In this document: positions 34,722 to 42,289 of the stretch, piece after piece
How positions within the stretch are numbered: position 1 is the stretch's first letter
Layout: the number at the start of each line of letters is the position of its first letter
From: Micromonospora citrea
GTDB taxonomy: Bacteria; Actinomycetota; Actinomycetes; Mycobacteriales; Micromonosporaceae
Assembly (NCBI RefSeq): GCF_900090315.1
Contig: NZ_FMHZ01000002.1
Location: 2,334,501 to 2,398,500 of the forward strand
Direction: 5' to 3'
Length of the DNA stretch: 64,000 nucleotides
Translations under genes and position numbers: made by a program
Notes under the pieces: generated by a model
What the model saw: only the letters and a program-made list of their open reading frames with translations
Database searches by the model: none
What the model was told of the DNA's origin: nothing

Positions 34722-36251
34722 GTGCGCGACCCGCTCCGTGCCGTCGTGGTCGGCGTCGACATCGGCACCACCAGCACCAAGGCCGTCGCGTACGACGTCG
34801 GCGGCAACCAGCTCGTGCACCACTCGGTCGGCTACCCGCTCGACGAACCCCACCCCGGCTACGCCGAACAGGATCCGCACCTCATCCACGCGGCGGTGCT
34901 GGAGTCGGTCCGTACGGTCGTGACGGAGCTGGGCCGGCAGGTCGACGGCCTGGCGTTCAGCACCGCGATGCACAGCCTGATCGGGCTCGACAACCACGGC
35001 ACCCCGCTCACCCCGTCGGTCACCTGGGCCGACTCGCGGGCCAGCCGGCAGGCCGAGCGGCTGCGCGGCATCCCCTCCGGCCTGGCCCTGCACCACCGCA
35101 CCGGCACCCCGGTCCACCCGATGGCGCCGCTGCCCAAGCTGCTCTGGTTCGCCGAGCAGGAGCCGCAGCTCTTCGGGCGCGTCGCCCACTGGGTCAGCAT
35201 CAAGGACTGGATCCTGCTGCGGCTCTGCGACGCGCTGGTGACCGACCACTCGGTCGCGTCCGCGACCGGCCTGCTGGACATCCGCCAGCTCTCCTGGGAT
35301 CCCGAGGCGCTGGGCATCGCCGGGATCACCGAGGAGCAGCTGCCCGAGCTGGTGTCCACCACCACCGTGCTGCCCGGCCTCACCGCCGAGGCCGCCGCGG
35401 CGACCGGGCTGCCGCCGGGCACGAAGGTGGTCGTCGGCGCGGGCGACGGCCCGCTGGCCAACCTCGGGCTCGGCGCGGTCGCCCCCGGAGTGATGGCCTG
35501 CTCGATCGGCACCAGCGGCGCGATGCGGGTGATGGTCGAACGCCCGGGCGTCGACCCGCTCGGCGGGGTGTTCTGCTACGCGCTGACCGAGCGGCGTTGG
35601 GTCGTCGGCGGCGCGATCAACAACGGCGGCGTCGTGCTGGACTGGGCCGGCGAGGCGCTCGCCCCGGAGCTGGGCGAGGACGCCGAGGAGGAACTGCTGG
35701 CCCTGGCCGCCGAGGCGCCGGTCGGCTCCGGCGGCCTGATCATGCTGCCGTACCTGCTCAGCGAGCGGGCGCCACACTGGAACGCGCTGCCGCGCGGCGC
35801 GTACGTGGGGCTGACCCACGTGCACCGCCGCGCGCACCTGGTGCGGGCCGCCCTGGAGGGCGTCTGCCAGCAGTTGGCGCTGGTGCTGGCCTCGGTGCGG
35901 GCCGCCGGCAACGAGGTGCGGGAGATCCGGGCCAGCGGCGGGTTCGCCCGCAGCCCGCTGTGGCGGCAGATGCTCGCCGACGTGCTCGGCATGCCGGTGC
36001 GCTTCCCCACCGGCCGCGAGGGCTCCAGCTTCGGGGCGGCGCTGCTCGGCATGCAGGCGCTGGGGCTGGTCGCCTCGATCGACGTCGCCGCCGACCTGGT
36101 GCACATCGGGGAGACGGCCCGCCCCGAGCCGGCCGCCGCCGCCACGTACGCCGCCCTGCTGCCGCTCTTCTCCGAGCTGTACGGCGCGCTGGTCCCCACG
36201 TTCACCTCGCTGCGCCGGCTCGCCCCGGGCCTGCCGCCGGGACCGGCGTAG
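34722..36251 (+). CDS. FGGY-family gluconokinase-type carbohydrate kinase
   Basis: A 509-residue FGGY kinase, probably for gluconate. The N-terminal phosphate loop VVGVDIGTTSTKAVAYD, the STAMHSLIGLD and SVTWADSRAS segments and the C-terminal VVVGAGDGPLANLG, GTSGAMR and ASGGFARSPLWRQMLADVLG match gluconokinases more than xylulokinases. It would phosphorylate gluconate to 6-phosphogluconate in the cytoplasm. GTG 34722 was chosen because GAGGGGG lies eight bases before it; GTG 34713 is in frame but too close. No gluconate permease or GntR regulator is adjacent, so the sugar is inferred. Confidence 0.85.
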   Translation: MRDPLRAVVVGVDIGTTSTKAVAYDVGGNQLVHHSVGYPLDEPHPGYAEQDPHLIHAAVLESVRTVVTELGRQVDGLAFSTAMHSLIGLDNHGTPLTPSVTWADSRASRQAERLRGIPSGLALHHRTGTPVHPMAPLPKLLWFAEQEPQLFGRVAHWVSIKDWILLRLCDALVTDHSVASATGLLDIRQLSWDPEALGIAGITEEQLPELVSTTTVLPGLTAEAAAATGLPPGTKVVVGAGDGPLANLGLGAVAPGVMACSIGTSGAMRVMVERPGVDPLGGVFCYALTERRWVVGGAINNGGVVLDWAGEALAPELGEDAEEELLALAAEAPVGSGGLIMLPYLLSERAPHWNALPRGAYVGLTHVHRRAHLVRAALEGVCQQLALVLASVRAAGNEVREIRASGGFARSPLWRQMLADVLGMPVRFPTGREGSSFGAALLGMQALGLVASIDVAADLVHIGETARPEPAAAATYAALLPLFSELYGALVPTFTSLRRLAPGLPPGPA

Positions 36252-36365
36252 CGACCGCCCGGTCCTCCGGGGCGTGCCGGCGGCCCGGCCGGATCCCCGT
36301 GGCCGTGGCGTTGCCGGCCGCCTACCGGTACCCGCCGCGACGCCGCCGGGGCCGGTGAGGCGGCC

Positions 36366-36965
36366 TCAGGCCGGCGGCTGCCCGCTGGCCGCCGGGACGG
36401 CGGTTCCCGGGGCGGCGTCCGCGTCGAGCAGGCGGCGGGCGGCGGCGCGGGCCTCGCGGGCGGCCCCGACGTCGCCGGTGATGGCGGCGGTGACCATCGC
36501 GCCGTTGGCCAGCAGGGCGAGCTGCGCGGCGAGCGCCGGCGGCCCGCCGGCCTCCGCGACGAGTGCCGCGAGGTGGTCGGCGAAGGCCCGTTTGTGGGTA
36601 CGCACGATGTCGACCACGTTGGGCGAGGTGCCGCCCAGCTCGGCGAACGAGTTGATGAAGGCGCACCCCCGGTAGTCGGGCTCGTCGAACCAGTCGCGCA
36701 GGTAGTCGAAGACCGCCAGGACGCGCTCCGTCGGGGTCGGCCGCGCCGAGGTGTACGCCGCCAGCGCGTCGCGGACGGCCCGGTCGCGGCGGCGCAGCAC
36801 CGCCTCCACCAGGTGCTCCTTCGAGGGGAAGAGCTGGTAGGTGCGCTTGAGCGAGACGCCGGAGGCGGCCCGGATCGCGTCCATCCCGACGGCCTGGATG
36901 CCGCGTTCGTAGAAGAGCGCGTCGGCCGCGTCGAGCAGTCGCGCCTCGGCCGTGGTGTGGTCCAT
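36366..36965 (-). CDS. TetR family transcriptional regulator
   Basis: A 199-residue TetR-type repressor. Residues about 6-52 are the DNA-binding domain (LLDAADALFYERGIQAVGMDAI then GVSLKRTYQLFPSKEHLV). The ligand domain includes DYRGCAFINSFAE, typical of the AcrR-like subgroup. It is divergent from the alpha/beta hydrolase gene, and the short gap contains two copies of an 18-bp palindrome, so auto-repression and control of the hydrolase are very likely. ATG 36965 was chosen; the frame extends 27 bases further but would run into the first operator. Confidence 0.92.
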   Translation of the reverse strand: MDHTTAEARLLDAADALFYERGIQAVGMDAIRAASGVSLKRTYQLFPSKEHLVEAVLRRRDRAVRDALAAYTSARPTPTERVLAVFDYLRDWFDEPDYRGCAFINSFAELGGTSPNVVDIVRTHKRAFADHLAALVAEAGGPPALAAQLALLANGAMVTAAITGDVGAAREARAAARRLLDADAAPGTAVPAASGQPPA

Positions 36966-36982
36966 GTCAAAGCCCCTTGCCT

Positions 36983-37000
36983 GGAGAACCATCGTTCTCC
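36983..37000. promoter_or_regulatory. TetR operator 1 (18-bp palindrome)
   Basis: GGAGAACCATCGTTCTCC is an inverted repeat with one central mismatch. It lies 18 bases before the TetR start codon and is separated by 18 bases from the second copy. Centre-to-centre spacing of the two copies is 36 bases. Confidence 0.8.
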
Positions 37001-37018
37001 TACGGTATCAACCGAGCC

Positions 37019-37036
37019 GGAGAACGATCGTTCTCC
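37019..37036. promoter_or_regulatory. TetR operator 2 (18-bp palindrome)
   Basis: GGAGAACGATCGTTCTCC is a perfect palindrome ending 20 bases before the hydrolase start. Together with the first copy it lets one regulator shut both divergent promoters. Its position also argues against a start codon at ATG 37039, two bases after the site. Confidence 0.85.
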
Positions 37037-37056
37037 CGATGCCGAGGAGCGTGCCC

Positions 37057-37932
37057 GTGTCCCCGTTCGCCACCCGTCACCACATGGTCTCCGTCGCCGG
37101 CCAGCAGATCTTCTACCGGGAGGCCGGCGATCCCTCCCGTCCCACCCTGGTGCTGCTGCACGGCTTCCCCACCAGCTCGCACATGTTCCGGAACCTGATC
37201 CCGGCGCTGGCCGACGAATACCACCTCGTCGCCCCCGACCACGTCGGGTTCGGCAACTCCTCCGCCCCGCCGGTCGACGGGTTCGACTACAGCTTCGAGC
37301 GGCTCACCGGGATCACCCTCGGCCTGCTCGACACCCTGGGCATCGACCGCTTCGCGCTCTACGTGCACGACTACGGCGCCCCCATCGGCCTGCGCATCGC
37401 CAGCCGGCACCCGGAGCGGGTCACCGCGCTGGTCACCCAGAGCGGAAACGCCTACACCGAGGGCTTCACCCCGTTCTGGGACGTGCTCTTCGCGCACGCC
37501 AAGGACCGGGCGACCCACGAGCCGGAGGTCCGCAGGCTGCTGGAGGTCGAGGCCACCCGCTGGCAGTACACGCACGGCGTGCCGGCGGACCGGCTGGACC
37601 GCGTCGCCCCGGAGACCTGGCGACTCGACCAGGCGGGCCTCGACCGGCCGGGCAACTCCGAGATCCAGCTCCAGCTCTTCTGGGACTACCAGTTCAACCT
37701 CGACGTCTACCCCGACTTCCAGCGCTACCTGCGCGAGCACCGGCCGCCGACCCTGGTCACCTGGGGCCGCCACGACGAGATCTTCGGCGCCGCCGGAGCC
37801 GAGGCGTACGCCCGGGACGTGCCCGACGCCGAGATCCACCTGCTGGACACCGGCCACTTCGCGCTGGAGACCCACGGCGACGAGATCGCCGGGCTGATCC
37901 GCGACTTCCTGCGGCGGGTCGGCCAGGCATGA
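37057..37932 (+). CDS. alpha/beta hydrolase (haloalkane dehalogenase/epoxide hydrolase-like)
   Basis: A 291-residue alpha/beta hydrolase. The oxyanion region LLHGFPTSSHMFRNL, the nucleophile-elbow region YVHDYGAPIGLRIA (Asp as probable nucleophile, as in haloalkane dehalogenases and epoxide hydrolases), WGRHDEIFG (acid) and DTGHFALETH (catalytic His) are all present. GTG 37057 is preferred because GAGGAG lies seven bases upstream; ATG 37039 has no ribosome site. Divergent from and probably repressed by the TetR protein. Substrate unknown; a xenobiotic or epoxide detoxification role is inferred. Confidence 0.88.
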   Translation: MSPFATRHHMVSVAGQQIFYREAGDPSRPTLVLLHGFPTSSHMFRNLIPALADEYHLVAPDHVGFGNSSAPPVDGFDYSFERLTGITLGLLDTLGIDRFALYVHDYGAPIGLRIASRHPERVTALVTQSGNAYTEGFTPFWDVLFAHAKDRATHEPEVRRLLEVEATRWQYTHGVPADRLDRVAPETWRLDQAGLDRPGNSEIQLQLFWDYQFNLDVYPDFQRYLREHRPPTLVTWGRHDEIFGAAGAEAYARDVPDAEIHLLDTGHFALETHGDEIAGLIRDFLRRVGQA

Positions 37933-37940
37933 CCTCGACC

Positions 37941-37978
37941 GCCCCCGCCCGCCGGCGCTCGGCCGGCGGGCCGGGGGC
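37941..37978 (+). terminator. hairpin after hydrolase gene
   Basis: CCCGCCGGC pairs with GCCGGCGGG, and a flanking run of C pairs with a run of G after a one-base bulge. It begins nine bases after the hydrolase stop, in the gap between convergent genes. Confidence 0.55.
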
Positions 37979-38021
37979 ACCTCGACGGAGGTGACCTGCG
38001 GACGGCGTACGGGCCGAACCC

Positions 38022-38780
38022 TCAGGCGCGGCTGATCGCGTTGGCGTGGATGGCCTCGCTCAGGTACGCGGCCATCCCCGGCCTGATCCTCTCGAAGTAC
38101 GAGGTGAACCGCTCGTCCGCCACGTACATGTCGGCCAACCCGGTGTGGATCTCGTAGGAGCACTCGTAGAACCAGCGGCTGATGATCTGCCGGTGCTCCT
38201 CGGCGAGGTCCATCGCGGCCGGGCTGTCGGCCGGCGCCCCGGACGACATCACCTCGGCGAACCGCCGCCCCCAGTCCTCGTTCTCCGCCTTGTTCCGCAG
38301 CCAGTCGTCCTTGGTGTAGCGGGACACGCGCCGGTTCGACTCCCGGTACGCCTCGCTGCCGCCCCACCGCTGCTCGGCCTCCTCGGCGTGCGCCTCCGGG
38401 TCGAAGTCGCCGAAGACCTCGAAGCGCTCCTGCGGGGTCAGTGAGATGTTCAACTTGCTCGCCTCCATCGCGAACTCGATCGCCGTGACCATCTCCTGGA
38501 GCTTCTTGATCCGTACGGTCAGCAGCTCGTGCTGGCGGCGCAGGTGCGCCGCCGGGTCACTCGCCGGGTCGTCGAGGATCGCGGCGATCTCCTCCAACGG
38601 GAACCCCAGCTCCCGGTAGTAGCGGACGTGCTGCAGCCGCTCCAGGTCGGCGTCGTCGTAGCGCCGGTAGCCCGTGCTGCTGCGACCGCTGGGCGAGAGC
38701 AGCCCGATCTCGTCGTAGTGGTGCAGCGTCCGCACGGTCACCCCGGCCGCCTTCGCGACCTGTCCCACCGTGTAGGCCAT
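38022..38780 (-). CDS. MerR family TipAL-like thiopeptide-sensing regulator
   Basis: A 252-residue protein, the same size as TipAL. Residues 1-70 are a MerR DNA-binding domain (YTVGQVAKAAGVTVRTLHHYDEIG, STGYRRYDDADLERL). A coiled-coil dimer helix follows, and about 110-252 is a TipAS drug-recognition domain (PQERFEVFG, GRRFAEVM, YECSYEIHTGLADMYVADERF). In TipAL a cysteine in this region bonds covalently to thiostrepton-like antibiotics; a Cys is present in YECSYE. AAGGAGG precedes the ATG. Such regulators activate their own promoter and efflux or stress genes when they bind ligand. No transporter is adjacent. Confidence 0.88.
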   Translation of the reverse strand: MAYTVGQVAKAAGVTVRTLHHYDEIGLLSPSGRSSTGYRRYDDADLERLQHVRYYRELGFPLEEIAAILDDPASDPAAHLRRQHELLTVRIKKLQEMVTAIEFAMEASKLNISLTPQERFEVFGDFDPEAHAEEAEQRWGGSEAYRESNRRVSRYTKDDWLRNKAENEDWGRRFAEVMSSGAPADSPAAMDLAEEHRQIISRWFYECSYEIHTGLADMYVADERFTSYFERIRPGMAAYLSEAIHANAISRA

Positions 38781-38810
38781 CGTTCCCTCCTTCCGGGAAC
38801 CAGCCTCTCG

Positions 38811-38827
38811 CCTGCCGTTACGTGAGG
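38811..38827. promoter_or_regulatory. imperfect MerR-type dyad, candidate autoregulatory site
   Basis: Read leftward, CCTCACG-TAA-CGGCAGG forms a dyad with two mismatched positions, overlapping a TTGACC element 31-53 bases upstream of the TipAL-like start. It resembles the spacer dyads bound by MerR activators. Confidence 0.35.
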
Positions 38828-38871
38828 GTCAAGGCCGATTCTGACGCGCCCGGAGGCGGCCGACGGGCAGG

Positions 38872-39402
38872 TCAGGCCGGGGGCGGCGGCGGGGCCTGCC
38901 GGTAGAGGCTGACCAGGACGCCGTAGCGGGGCTCGTCCTCGCCCGCGTCCTGCGCGCCCTCTACCAGGTCGCTGAGCGCGGCGGCGAGCCGGTCGGCCTG
39001 GGCCGCGGTGAGGCGCAGGTGGCGCAGGTGCAGCAGCGGCTCACCGGGCGCCGCGGAGACCTCCTCGGCGACCGCGCCGAGCAACGCGGCGGTCGCGGCG
39101 GAGTGCCCGGGCGCGACCCGCACGCGTCGGGCGCCGCGCTGGTAGTACTGCTCGGTGCCGCCGCGGACCTGGCGGCTGTGGGCGACGCGGACCATGTCGG
39201 CGTCGCGCAGCACCTTGAGGTGGTGGGCCACGTTGCCCTTGGCCGCGCCGAGCGTCGCCGCGAGCTGGCTGATGGTGGCGGGGCGCTGCCCGAGCGCGAA
39301 GAGCAGCCGCTGCCGCAGCGGGTGCCCGAGCGCCTTGAACTGCGCGGGGGTGGTGACCTCCAGCAGGTCGTCGGGGGGCCGCTCCGTGGGTGTCGGCGTC
39401 AT
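38872..39402 (-). CDS. ArsR family transcriptional regulator
   Basis: A 176-residue winged-helix regulator. The DNA-binding domain spans about 18-95: FKALGHPLRQRLLFALGQRPATISQLA, then GNVAHHLKVLRDADMV, and the wing GGTEQYYQ. No metal-binding cysteine pair is visible, so it is not a typical metal sensor. The C-terminal half is an alpha-helical extension. It is divergent from the S41 peptidase gene with only 57 bases between starts, and the gap contains a TTGAC/GTCAA dyad, so it probably represses that gene. Confidence 0.88.
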   Translation of the reverse strand: MTPTPTERPPDDLLEVTTPAQFKALGHPLRQRLLFALGQRPATISQLAATLGAAKGNVAHHLKVLRDADMVRVAHSRQVRGGTEQYYQRGARRVRVAPGHSAATAALLGAVAEEVSAAPGEPLLHLRHLRLTAAQADRLAAALSDLVEGAQDAGEDEPRYGVLVSLYRQAPPPPPA

Positions 39403-39423
39403 GGACGAAAGTGTCTACGCCTC

Positions 39424-39438
39424 TTGACGCTTTGTCAA
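39424..39438. promoter_or_regulatory. dyad TTGAC-5-GTCAA, candidate ArsR operator
   Basis: A perfect 5-bp inverted repeat in the 57-base gap between the ArsR gene and the divergent peptidase gene. TTGAC could double as a -35 element for the peptidase promoter. Confidence 0.5.
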
Positions 39439-39459
39439 AGCGGCTGCTCTACTGCGCAC

Positions 39460-40407
39460 ATGACAACCCTCGACACACGGGACCGGCCGGCGACGCAGAT
39501 CGAGATCGCCGACGTCGTCGAGCGCACGGCGCGGCTGGTCGACGAGCACTACGTCTTCCCCGACGTCGCGGCCCGACTCGCCGCGCTGCTGCGGGCCGAC
39601 GTCGACCGGCACCGGCGGGCGGGGTCCTGGCCGGCGCTCGCCGGCACGCTCACCCGGGCCCTCCAGTCGGTCAACGGCGACCGGCACCTGGGGGTCAGGT
39701 TCCACGAGCAGCCGCTGCCGGAGGACTCCGGCGACCCGCTCGCCGACGACCTGCCGCGCATGGCCCGGGAGAGCCTGGGCGGCATCCACCGGGTGGAGCG
39801 GCTGCGCGGCAACGTCGGCCTGGTGCGGATCGAGCCCGCGCTGTTCGGGCCGGCGCTCGCCGGGGAGGCGATGACGGCGGCGCTGCGCCTCGTCGCCGAC
39901 GCCGACGCCCTGATCCTCGACCTGCGCGAGACGATCGGCGGCGACCCGGAGATGGAGGCGCTGGTCTGCGGGCACCTCTTCGACCGGCCGACGCACCTCT
40001 ACACGATGCGCCAGCGCCACCGGCCCGACCGCCAGTTCTGGAGCCCCGCGCCGTCGGCCGGCGCCCGCTTCGGCGGCGACCGACCGCTGGCCGTGCTGAC
40101 CAGCGCGACGACGTTCTCCGGCGGCGAGTCGCTGGCCTACGCGCTCCAGCAGCACGGCCGCGCCACGGTCGTCGGGGAGCGCACCGGGGGCGGCGCCCAC
40201 CCCCGGACCGGCTTCCCGGTCCATGCGCACCTGCACCTCTCCGTGCCGGTCGCCAGCCCGGTCAACCCGGTCTCCGGCACCAACTGGGAGGGCACCGGTG
40301 TGGTGCCCGACGTCGAGGTGCCCGCAGCCGAGGCGCTCGACGCCGCGGCGGCGGTGGTCGCCGACCCGGCGGGCGGGGGAAGGGGTCGGACGGTGCTGTC
40401 GAGCTGA
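39460..40407 (+). CDS. S41 family (C-terminal-processing-like) peptidase
   Basis: A 315-residue protein of the S41/tricorn-core type without signal peptide. The N-terminal helical part (VERTARLVDEHYVFPDVA) is common in retinoid-binding-protein-like S41 members. The catalytic core has LILDLRETIGGDPEMEAL and the nucleophile-bearing TSATTFSGGESLAYALQ (Ser of SGGE), followed by VGERTGGGAHP. No PDZ domain is apparent. Divergent from the ArsR gene. The stop codon TGA is the first triplet of the first copy of the 80-bp repeat that follows. Probably cytoplasmic hydrolase; substrate unknown. Confidence 0.85.
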   Translation: MTTLDTRDRPATQIEIADVVERTARLVDEHYVFPDVAARLAALLRADVDRHRRAGSWPALAGTLTRALQSVNGDRHLGVRFHEQPLPEDSGDPLADDLPRMARESLGGIHRVERLRGNVGLVRIEPALFGPALAGEAMTAALRLVADADALILDLRETIGGDPEMEALVCGHLFDRPTHLYTMRQRHRPDRQFWSPAPSAGARFGGDRPLAVLTSATTFSGGESLAYALQQHGRATVVGERTGGGAHPRTGFPVHAHLHLSVPVASPVNPVSGTNWEGTGVVPDVEVPAAEALDAAAAVVADPAGGGRGRTVLSS

Positions 40408-40583
40408 ATCGTCTGCGACATCAGCGCGACCACCGGGGCGCAGCGGCACCCAGGGCCGGCGACGACACCCGGGCCGGCCCGCGGTGAATCGTCTGCGACA
40501 TCAGCGCGACCTCCGGGGCACAGCGGCACCCAGGGCCGGCGACGACACCCGGGCCGGCCCGCGGTGATTCGTCTGCGACATCA
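40405..40583 (+). repeat. 80-bp tandem repeat carrying a 19-bp near-palindrome
   Basis: Two full 80-base units and the beginning of a third start at 40405, 40485 and 40565. Each begins with TGAATCGTCTGCGACATCA (TGAT in the third). The units are nearly identical, with a few substitutions. The array lies between the convergent S41 peptidase gene and the two-gene nuclease operon. There are no variable spacers, so this is not a CRISPR array. The same 19-bp element recurs near 61.5 and 61.8 kb. Confidence 0.9.
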
Positions 40584-40657
40584 CCTCGAAAGGCGCTGCG
40601 GGACACATCCGCCCGTCCGGCCCGACGAATGTCGGGAACCGGTTGATCGTCAGTCGG

Positions 40658-42289
40658 TCAGGCCCACTCCTCGGCGGGGTCGCCGTCCGATTCGGCCGCA
40701 AGGGCCGTCACCGTCGGGTCGCCGGCGCCCACGCCCGCTCCGAGGCCGGCGCCCACGCCCGCTCCGGGGCCGGCGGACGCGCCCGCTTCGAGGCCGGCGG
40801 ACGCGGGTGTCGGGCCGGAGACGGGCGAAGCCGGGACCGGCGGGCCGCCGTGCGTCCACGGCGTCTCCTCGACGGCCGGAAAGGCCCCCGCCGGCATGAA
40901 CGCATCCGACAGGGTGGTGTAGCAGAGCCGCTCCCCCACCTCCGGCACGCTGCCCGGCGGCGCGGTCAGCCCCCGCCCCATGCCGCCGGAGAGCTCCAGC
41001 ACCACCTCGGTCCTGCCGTCCGCCGGGGTCACGAAGACCACCCTGGCCTTCTGCGCCAGCCGGGTCGGCGAGTGGAGCGTCGCGCCGATCGGCACCAGCA
41101 CCGGCTCGGTGGTCACCACCTGGACGCGGGGCCGCAGCACCGGTCGCTTGCCGGTGTCGTCCACCCGCTTCGGGTCGGCCAGGGTCACCTCGCCGACGAA
41201 CGCCTCGCCGGTCAGCCGGTGCTCCGCCATCACGAGCGGGTCGTCGTAGGCGCGCTGGACGGCGTACGAGGTCTGGGCGCGTTCCAGCCGGTGCAGCCGC
41301 TGGGCGGCGGCCACCGCCCCGTCGCGGCGGGGCTGCGGCGCGCCGCCGGCGTCGACGTGCTCGGCGTAGCCGGTGAAGGCGTCCTTGTCGCCGTCCCACC
41401 GGCCCGCCACCCGGGCGCCGGGCGGCAGGCCGCGCAGCAGCCCCACGCCGCGCCACATCAGCTCCCAGGTGGGCGCGAGCTGGCCGCGCAGCAACCGTTC
41501 CAGCTCCGCGTACGCCTCGGCGCGCGCCACCGGGTCGTCCTCGGCGGCGGCGTACGCGGCGATGGCCGGAGCGAGCCGGTGGTTGTCGAAGTCGGGGTCG
41601 GTGGCCGGGCCGGCGGGCGGGCAGACGGCGGGATCCTCGGCCCGGGCCGCCGCCTCGGCCCCGGTGAGCCCGGCCGGCGGGTCGATCCAGCCCGTCAGCG
41701 CCGGCAGGTGCAGATCCTCCACCGGGCTCTGCCCGGTCGCCCAGTGCAGCGTGAGCGCGTCGGTCATCGCCACCAGCGCCGACGAGCCGGGGTGCTCGGC
41801 CCGCTCGGCGAAGAAGGTCAGCCAGCGCCCGAGCACCGGCACCGACGGGTGCACCGGGTACTCGCCGTCGGGGCGGCGGAAGCGGGTGGAGCGGCCGAGC
41901 AGTCGCAGGAAGGTCACCCCGGCCGGGTTCGGCACGAGAAGCTGCGGGGCGTCGACGTAGCGGTACCGCACGTCCCTGCCCCGGTCGACGGGCACCGCCT
42001 CGGCGACGCCCCGGAACCCGTCGAGGTAGGGCAGCACGGCGGCGGCCAGTTCCGCGGCGAAGGCGAACCGCTGGTCGCGGTTGCGGGGTTGCGGCACGAT
42101 CAGCAGCCGCCCCGCGTCCGGCGCGTCGCCGACCAGCGCCGCCAGCGGGGCGTTCGCCTCGCCGGCCATCGCCAGCGGCACCAGCACCAGCGGGCGCTCG
42201 GCCAGGTGCAGGTGCCGGACGGTCGCCACCGGCTGGGCCACCCCGGCGGCGAGCGCCTGGGCCCGGGCGAGCGCGCGAAGCGTACTCAT
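40658..42289 (-). CDS. unrecognised partner protein of Fe-S nuclease
   Basis: A 543-residue protein that I do not recognise. It is soluble and has no ATPase or nuclease motif that I can identify. Segments with high information content are LIVPQPRNRDQRFAFAAEL, ALTLHWATGQSPVEDLHLP and LMWRGVGLLRGLPPG; the last third is strand-rich (VQVVTTEPVLVPIGATLHS). The C-terminus ends in about 40 residues of Gly/Ala-rich low complexity. ATG 42289 overlaps the stop of the upstream nuclease gene by four bases, so the two are coupled and probably form one complex. Confidence 0.7.
   Translation of the reverse strand: MSTLRALARAQALAAGVAQPVATVRHLHLAERPLVLVPLAMAGEANAPLAALVGDAPDAGRLLIVPQPRNRDQRFAFAAELAAAVLPYLDGFRGVAEAVPVDRGRDVRYRYVDAPQLLVPNPAGVTFLRLLGRSTRFRRPDGEYPVHPSVPVLGRWLTFFAERAEHPGSSALVAMTDALTLHWATGQSPVEDLHLPALTGWIDPPAGLTGAEAAARAEDPAVCPPAGPATDPDFDNHRLAPAIAAYAAAEDDPVARAEAYAELERLLRGQLAPTWELMWRGVGLLRGLPPGARVAGRWDGDKDAFTGYAEHVDAGGAPQPRRDGAVAAAQRLHRLERAQTSYAVQRAYDDPLVMAEHRLTGEAFVGEVTLADPKRVDDTGKRPVLRPRVQVVTTEPVLVPIGATLHSPTRLAQKARVVFVTPADGRTEVVLELSGGMGRGLTAPPGSVPEVGERLCYTTLSDAFMPAGAFPAVEETPWTHGGPPVPASPVSGPTPASAGLEAGASAGPGAGVGAGLGAGVGAGDPTVTALAAESDGDPAEEWA

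Noticed and set aside
40405..40583. CRISPR-like array
   Set aside because: The 80-bp units are repeated whole, with no variable spacers of constant size and no cas genes apart from a Cas4-like nuclease that lacks other cas neighbours.
40740..40860. Gly/Ala-rich coding repeat as a separate element
   Set aside because: It is the low-complexity C-terminal tail of the 543-residue partner protein, read in its own frame.
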